NCBI GenBank assembly: GCA_035222895.1
Contig: JAVYIG010000088.1
Span: 686,001 to 750,000, forward strand
Origin: Strongylocentrotus droebachiensis
Lineage: Eukaryota > Echinodermata > Echinoidea > Camarodonta > Strongylocentrotidae
Direction: 5' to 3'
Length of the DNA stretch: 64,000 nt
In this document: piece by piece, positions 27,306 to 36,300 of the stretch
How positions within the stretch are numbered: position 1 is the first letter of the stretch
How the letters are laid out: each line of letters starts with the position of its first letter
The notes under the pieces: generated by a model
Told to the model about the DNA's origin: nothing
Seen by the model: the letters and a program-made list of their open reading frames with translations, nothing else
The model's database searches: none
Position numbers and translations under genes: made by a program

Positions 27306-30300
27306 GTAATTACTTTCTTTCTGTGGTCATTACCAATATAAATCCTAATTCATGAAAGTAAGAATGAATATTCTGATCTTATATATCACACATATTATTA
27401 GATTATGTTGTCCAAATGTCCAATTTTTTATTTTTTTTTAAATAACATATTAAAATCTATTCACCTACTAGGCTGCATGGTTTACAAAGGGGCCCTAAAA
27501 CAAAGACATTGAATACTTTTAAAGGAACTTTTCAAAATCATGAACCCTGTTGTAGCTCCAGCAACTTTATGAGTACCGGCAGTGCATTTTTAAATATGAA
27601 TCCTCTTTGGTAACATATATACCTGGATAGAGTCTGGCAAATATAGATTAACCTGTTGACCTCTGATTAATATTGTTAGAAGGCTGTGTACAGGAACCAC
27701 CAGATTCCAGTAGCCTAGGCAGTGGGTGAATTGTTTCTTCCCATTTAATAGTTAACTATTGACATAAATCTTCTCATGAAAAGGATATTCAAAAGGAAAC
27801 TTTTTCATATTTTAGTAGTCATGTTATTCTATTTTCTCATGCCTCTGCATTCGTACAAAGATGATGGAATTAGGGGAGCACCAATTCCGTGAACTTGAAG
27901 TATGTTACAAAGTCACCTGGTTTAAGTGGGATACAGTAATGATAAAAGTAATGTTAAATTTGCATGTTTTGATTTATGGCAGTTCTTGTTTAAATGGGAT
28001 ATAATAATAATAATTATTATTATTTTACTGTTAAATTTGCATTTTGGGATTTAAGTTTCTGAAGAGAACTCCACCTAGTCACCACCCCTGTTTTGTTTCT
28101 GTTCGCTGATCAGCGTATTACCACCAGGTATCATCGGCAGGCAACCCCAACATGGCGGTATCGGTTCTCTTCTCCAGGATCGCGCATTTCGACAATACAG
28201 GATGCGACGAGACTGATATTGACTTTACCCCTCTGAGTGAGGTGGACGTTCTATGGAGCTGGCCAGGGCATGGTATCATGAGTATGGGCAATCTAGATGT
28301 CTGGTTTTTAAAGTAAGTTTGTTGTAATTGTGACAATATCTTGTTTATGAGACTTACAAGTTATAACACTGTACTGCCTATTCAGATAGAGGGCGACAGG
28401 ACTGAATAAAAGACACACACTTCATGTCAGCCATCTTTGTACACATGTGAGTTATTCCAGCCTTGTAATTAGGGACAAACCATAACATGGTGGCAGCTGG
28501 TGTTTGTAACCCACTCATTGGAAGTCTTGCCATGATTTACCAAGGACTTCACACAATTTGTTAGCTTATCTAAGCTGTACTTGGAAGGTCAAATGTGCAA
28601 ATCGAACTGAAGTTTTCTACGGTGGCCCCACATGCTTAACTTTGTGTGAGTGACTGCACAGCTGTTGTCACTGTTCTACGACTACGGTAAGCTTGTGATT
28701 TTCTCTACTGTGCTTGTGCTTATATAATAGTCAAGATGCCTGATGAGCGAAGTGATAGTAGTGATGTGGCCAGTAATGTGTTCAAAAGGCCGAACATAAA
28801 CCCTCCTGCTCACCTGAGGGTATCTGATGGAGATGCGATTGAGGGATGGAAGATGTGGAAACAGATGTGGGACAACTACTGTGTGCTCACAAATCTATCT
28901 TCTCAACCTGAGGAATACCAAACTGCTCTGCTCCTTCATAGTATTGGACCGGATGGAGTAAGAATCTACAATGGCATGAAGTTTGCCAGTGATGAAGACA
29001 GCAAAAAGTGTCACCTTATCCTGGAGAAGCTGAATTCCCACTTTCTTGGGGAAAGAAGGGAATTTTTTGAGCGGTTCAAATTTAATCGCAGGAATCAGGA
29101 AGGGGAGAACATTGAACAATACGTCACTGTGCTGAGAACCATGAGCAAGTCATGTGGTTTTTGTGAATGTATGAAGGACAAGCTACTGATGGACAGACTG
29201 TTATTAGGTGTGTCAGATGACAGCATGCGGGAGAAAATGATGGGAATCCCAGACCTCACTCTGTCCAAAGCCATTGACATATGCAAAGCTGTAGAAGCGG
29301 CGTCATTGCAGATGAAAGCTCTCAAGAATGAGGAGGTAGTCTACAAGGTCTACAAGAAGGTCAGCACTGGTGCATCTCATTACTCTAAAAGGCCTGGCAA
29401 GAGCAGTGGTAAACTGAAGGATGCAACTGACCCAAAACGTTGCAAATTTTGCTGCAAAATGCATGAAATGAAGAAGGAGAAGTGCCCTGCTTGGGGCCGC
29501 ACATGCATGGCATGCAAGCAAAAGAACCATTTCAAAGGATCTGAGGTTTGCAGAGCTTCAACCATACACTGCGTGGATGATGATTCTAGCTCGTCGTCAG
29601 GTGAGAGCATTGGCTCTGTCACCGTACAGAATATCAATGCGGTTGATGCCAACAATCGTCCTGTTTTCTGCAAAATGCTGCTCAACGACACAGAGGTTGA
29701 ATTCCAAGTGGACTGTGGTGCTACAGTGAGTCTACTCCCACAGAAGTATGTTGTTGCTCACAACGACATAAGAAAGGAAGCAGTGCAGCTTCAAATGTGG
29801 AACAAATCAACAGTCACTGCAGTAGGAAAGTGCAAGATTAAGACGAGGAATCCTGTTAATAACAAGAAATATGTTGTTGATTACGTGGTGGTTAAAGAGA
29901 ACCTGACTCCTCTCCTGAGCAAGAAGGCAGCAGAGAAGATGAACCTCATCACGATCAATTATGATAACTTTGAACAGATATATGTTGCGACTTCAAAGGA
30001 TCTTGCAGAGTATCCCGACGTCTTCTCATCCTCCAAGATTGGCACACTCCCGGGAGACCCAGTCCATCTCTACCTTGACGACAATGTAAAGCCCAGTATT
30101 CGACCTGCTAGGACCATTCCTGAATCCTTGAAAGATACTGTCAAGGCTGAACTGGATGAGCTAGAGAGAAAAGGGGTCATAGACGTCATCACTGATCCTA
30201 CGGACTGGGTGAGCCAACTTTCGGTAGCGACACGGAAATCGGGCAAGGTTCGTCTGTGCCTGGACCCACGACCTTTGAATGTGGCATTGAAAAGGGAACA

Positions 30301-33300
30301 CTTTCCCCTTCCAGTGCTAGATGACATTCTACCCTCACTAACTGATGCCTCTACCTTTTCTGTGTGTGACCTGCGTAATGGCTATCTTCATTGTCCCTTA
30401 GATGAGGAATCCAGCCTGCTCACAACATTTGCTACACCATGGGGTAGGTACAAATGGAAGAGGCTTCCTTTTGGACTAAAGGCGAGCAGCGAGATCTTTC
30501 AGAGACGTCTACACCAAGCGCTAGATGGCCTAGATGGAGTCCGCTGTGTGGCCGACGACATCATTATCTGGGGTTCTAGTGAACGGGAGCATGATGATCG
30601 ACTGGAAAGCCTGCTCAAGAGATGCCAGGAATTGGGCATCGTTCTCAATGCGGAGAAATGCCAGTTCAAAGTCACAGAACTTACCTTCCTCGGACATGTT
30701 GTGTCCAACAGAGGAATGAAAGTGGACCCCTCAAAAGTCAAGGCGATCCGTGAAATGGATCCTCCCAAGTGTAAAGATGACGTACATCGACTCCGTGGCA
30801 TGGTGAACTACTTATCTCGGTACTTACCACATCTCACAGAAGTTCTGCAGCCAATCAATGACCTGACCCACAAAGATGTTGCATGGACATGGGATGAAAT
30901 CCATGAGCAATCATTCAAGAAGGTGAAAGAACTCTTGACCCAAGCACCTCTGCTCAAGTACTATGACCAAAAGAAGCCCTTGGTCATCCACGCCGATGCA
31001 AGCGCTCATGGAATTGGGGCTGCTATGATGCAAGATGGTCAGCCTGTTGCTTATGCTAGTCGTGCGTTGAGTGATGCAGAGTCGAGATACGCAGTTATCG
31101 AAAAGGAGATGCTCGCCATTGTGTTTGCTCTAGAAAAGTGGCACCAGTTCACATTTGCACGAGAGGTGACTGTCTACAGCGATCATAAGCCACTAGAATG
31201 CATCGTGAAGAAACCCCTTGATAGGGCGCCGAAGAGGCTTCAAGGCATGCTCCTCCGTGCCATGGCATACAACATCGAGGTGAAGTATCTGAAAGGAAAG
31301 GAGAACCACTTGGCCGACCCCCTTAGTCGTTCATGTCTACCGTATGAAGGAGGACAAGAGGAGTTTGAAGTGGTCAACTCGATCACACACCTGATGCTCC
31401 CCGATGACAGGGTTCAGGAGATAAGGAGACACACAGCTGCTGATGAGACTCTAAGAATGTTGAAAGACACCATACTCGAAGGATGGCCTGATCACAAGTC
31501 TCAGCTTTCATTGCAACTCACACCATACTTCAACATTAGAGATGAACTGACTGTCAGTGATGGTGTTATCTTCCGTGGTGAACGTCTCGTAATACCTAAG
31601 CAGATGAGGGCTGAAATCAAACGTGATCTACATGTTGGTCACAGTGGTGTCGAAGGAACCCTCAGAAGAGCAAGAGAACTTGTCTACTGGCCTAGAATGA
31701 ATCAAGAGATCTCAGAGTACATTCAGACATGTGAGACATGCCAGGAACATTCAATCTCCCAAGCAGCGCTCCCTTTGATGTCTCACGAAATACCTGATAG
31801 ACCTTGGGAAAAGATTGGAATGGATCTCTTTCACTACGACGGTGACACATACCTTATCACTGTGTGCTATCACTCAAACTTTTGGGAGATAGACAAGCTT
31901 TACAAAAGCACTGCAACATCTGTGATAAACAAACTGAAGGTCCACTTTGGGAGATATGGCATTCCAGATATCATCATCAGTGACAATGGTCCTCCGTTCT
32001 CATCACGGGAATTTGGCACCTTCATCAAGGAATGGGGAATCACATACAATCCGATCTCCCCATACAACAGCAAGAGTAATGGCAAAGTTGAATCTGCCGT
32101 CAAGTCTGCCAAAAAGATGATGAAGAAATGTAAACAGACAGGAGACAGCAGGAATCTAGCCCTCTTGAACATCAGGAATACACCAACGCAGGGTATGGAC
32201 AGCAGTCCAGCACAGAGGTTTCTGGGACGACGCACAAAGACCCTGACACCTACCATGCGCCCACTCCTTCAGCCCAGAGGAAGCAGCAAGAATGAGATGA
32301 AACAAATGAAACTCATTCAAGCAAAACAGGCAAAATACTACAACAGGCGAACCAAGGAGCTGCCTGTTCTTGAGGATGGTGATACAGTACGCATGAAACC
32401 ATTCCAGCCAGGACGCGACAAATGGCAGAAGGCCAAAGTCCTACAGAAACTAGACGAGAGATCTTATGAGGTGATCTCTGGTGGACATACATACCGGAGA
32501 AACCGAGAGCACCTTAGAGCAACAAGGGAATCCCCAGACAGTGAGATTTCCATCCCTACGCTACCCGATATTGAGACGGATGTCAACGATGACGCGGCTC
32601 GTTCTAGACCTGATGACACCAAGGACCTACAACCAGCTGCTTTGCCTGATCAACCTCAGACATCAAGCCGCCTACATGACCAGGAGCCAACAGAGCTGAG
32701 AAGATCATCTCGTCGACGTCATGAACCAAGCAGCATGAAAGACTTTGTTAGATATTAAAGATAAACAAAGCAACGAAAAAAAAAAAAAGAAAAAAAAAAA
32801 AAAAAACAAAACAAAACAAAACAAAACAAACTTTGTTTGAAACTTTTTGAAAACTTGACTTTGGAAAATTTTTGGTTAAGATTTTGCTTTTTTGGACTTG
32901 AAATTTTTGATAAGGCAATTATAAACCACATGATGCTTTTTTTTTTTTTGGTGTTAGTACCGTGGTACACCGTTGCTATGGACTATCATTTAGACTTTCG
33001 TATTAGAATGAGAGCTGCTTTGGAAAGCTGAACACTTTTGGACTCATTCTACTCAAAAAAGGATCAAGTAGTGATTCTTAAAGGACTTTGTTTTTGTTAA
33101 CGTTCTTTTTTATATTCATGCATGCTGATACATTTTGTAAAAGTCTCACAAACAGTTTTTTTTTTGGGCAAACCTTTAAAAAAAAAAAAAAAAAAAAAAA
33201 CAGGCAACATTTATATTTTGGCTAATGTTGGCCATCCATCTCTCCCAGTAAAAACCACAATGGGGAGGATGTGACAATATCTTGTTTATGAGACTTACAA

Positions 33301-36300
33301 GTTATAACACTGTACTGCCTATTCAGATAGAGGGCGACAGGACTGAATAAAAGACACACACTTCATGTCAGCCATCTTTGTACACATGTGAGTTATTCCA
33401 GCCTTGTAATTAGGGACAAACCATAACAGTAATATTCACAAATTTCTTGTGTGGTTCAGCTAGGGCCCTGCTTTATAAAACTTTTTTTTTTTTTTTTTTT
33501 CCATCTTTATTTCACAATTCACAAGTTTTACATGTCAAGAAAATAATTACATGCATGAAACATCAAAATTAAATCAATCATAAAATATGCAAATATAGAA
33601 AACAAACATTCAGTACAGGAGAGATTAAAAAAAAAGTGAACACCTACTTTTTCAGTCTCTAAACACTTGCCATTTTTTCTCATGGAATTCGAGACGATTC
33701 GTTTTGAAAGCAATAATACGTTCTGTTCTTTCTAAATGTCTAACAGAAACTAGGAAAGGCTGAAACTTGGGAATCGTGTTCTGTATCTTACAAGAGAAAA
33801 TGAAATATTTAGCATGGAGTATAACTGTGTTTACTAAATAAAAATTATTAATCATTAAAGTCCCAAAGCAAATTTCTTCCTCAGAGAATAAAACTTGTTA
33901 TCAATAACAAATGCTAAATTTCTGTGACAAATTTGCTCTCAGCCAATCGAATGCCATCATTTTAGTAGCTAAATAGCAGTTATTGTAACTTGTTATTGAT
34001 AACAAGGGTTATGAAACATGAACCTGATTCACGATAGTCTCATGCTGCAAAATAGTACTTGAATGACAAATGACATAACACTAAATTTTTGCAGTTCAAG
34101 AGCATTTCTTGTCTTGAAAAATTGCTGTTCATAATAATTTGCAAAAGTGTCATCTAGTGAAATTTTCTGGTTTTAAACTAATCTTTATTCCATGAAAAGT
34201 CAGTTTTCTGTTCTTATATTTGGAGGGGAGTTCTTAAACAGTAATTTCTTCCTTATACACCTGGATCAGTAGGGTATTTTGTTGTATTCATACAATTTAT
34301 ATTTTGGACTACCACATTGATACTTATTAAGTTGAGTTTGAAATTTTCATGATGTAGTATATGAGAAATAATGTACGGTATACTGTGATATTTTGGGGGA
34401 ATTTAATTAGCAACAACCTGATTAGCAATCCCTTTTAACCTCTTGACTGCTATTGGCTTAAAACGCGTTCATACCCCCTGTGCTACTGCATTTTTGTACT
34501 GTACAAAAACCTGACAAAAATTGTACACACAAAAAAGCCGGATATTTTTTGGAAGCGCGCCATCTACTGTTCAAGACCTGTATAACATCATTGCAGTGCT
34601 AATTACACAGTAGGGCTTGGCATTATGCAGTGCTACGGTCTTGAAAGTGCAATGCCCTAAGCACGTACATGTACGTGGGTAGTTAAACAGACATTCCTTC
34701 TATGATATTCTTCTAAACTGACATGCAATGAGTGAGAAAGCTCACAAATTATTTTTTCTTCTTTACAGAACTCGACCTTCTCTTTTCACATACCGGTACT
34801 GATATTTGAATCTCACTTCTTTTTCATATATCAATCTATGAAGGATGGTGAAAAATAGTACCGGTACACAAGTATACACTGTCTTGAGAGGGTTTTGGTA
34901 CCAGTACCTCGAAAAGTAGGCATAGTATATTTGTTTTATATCCTGCATCAACAATTTTTTTTTCTTCTAAAGAAATATATACCATTATTTTTTGTTAAAA
35001 ATTTGTATTGAAATTTAAAAAATTAAAACAACTTATTAAATTAAGATTTTTTTTTTTTTTAATTAACAAAAAAAAATCTCAAAAAAATATTTCAACTCCC
35101 AAATAGTACTTTTTCAGAGCAACCTTAAAATAGTTGAAATATTTCTGGTCATGTGACAAGCTCTCAACCAATCAAAAGCCAATATATTTTTGATGCAGGA
35201 TATAATATTAATTATTGCCAATTTAAAGAGGAAAAACTGAGTAATTTAGAAAATAAGAAAAAGTGAACTGCAACTGGTTAAAGAATTAAAGATTTCAATA
35301 TTAACTCGACTATCATTTCTGTTTGATGTTAAGAGCTAACTACATCGACTTTGCCACGGAGCATGGAAAAATGACAGAAGAGGACATAAGGAAAGATGTG
35401 GTCACAACTTTCCCTGAAATGGAGAAAGAAGAACTCAGTCAGCTTGTGAGCAAGGTCAGTCCTTTAAAGCCCCTCTTAAAGCCCCACTGCACTACGTATA
35501 GCTACTTGCGCCCTCTATATAGCAAACAATGCCTAATCGGTGACTGTATGTTGCTCCCCCATGGTCCCCTTTTTCTTATGTTAATTGAGAGCTGATTTGA
35601 TGAGATAACCACCAGTCAGTGACCATGCAGGGAGGTCTTTTAAGAACAATCTCCTAACATCCTTAAACGTTTAAAAATCTTGCTTGTTTATGGAAACCTT
35701 TCCCATATACTCTTATAGGCCTACCTAATTGTAATTCTTCTTCTCTTTCTTGTTGATAATGTTCTTTTTTTTATTCTCCATCATCTTCTTATTCTTCTTT
35801 TTCTCCCTCTCCTCTTCTTCCCCATTCCCTTTCTCCCCATTCTCCTTGTGTTTGTTTTCTTCTTCCTTCTTCTCCTTCTCTTTCTCCTTCTTTTCCTTCT
35901 CTTTCTCCTCTTTTTACTTCTTCTTCTCGTTTACTTCTCTTTCTCCTCCATTTTCTTCTCTCTCTCTCCTCCATTTTCTTCTCTTTCTCATCCTTTTTCT
36001 TCTCTTCTTTATTCTTCTCTTCCTTCTTCTTCTTCTCCTCTTCCTTCTTCATCTTCTCCTCTCCTCCTTCTTTCCATCCTCCTTTTCCTTCTCATTTGCC
36101 TCCATTTACTTCTCTCTCTCCTCCATTTTCTTCTCTTCTCGTCCTTTTTCTTCTTCACTTCTTTCTTCTCCTCTTCCTTTTTCTTCTTCTCCTTTCCTTC
36201 TGCTTCTTCCTTCTTATTTTCCTTCTCTTTCTCATCCTCATTTTCCTTCTCCTCTTCCTTCTTCATCTTCCTCCTTTCTTTCCTTCTCTTTCTCCTCTTC

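Larger units (their letters stand above)
28324..33433 (+). mobile_element. Ty3/gypsy-type LTR retrotransposon, looks whole and young
   Basis: Bounded by two 159-bp LTRs (28329-28487 and 33270-33428), each TGTGAC...AACA and identical as read. The 5-bp target duplication GTAAT lies at 28324-28328 and 33429-33433. The internal region starts with TGG right after the 5' LTR (primer-site position) and has a purine-rich AATGGGGAGGA before the 3' LTR. It carries one long gag-pol frame. Identical LTRs point to a very recent insertion. It sits in sense orientation in intron 2 of the JmjC gene. Poly-A and poly-T runs occupy the stretch after the ORF (32776-33200). Confidence 0.95.
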
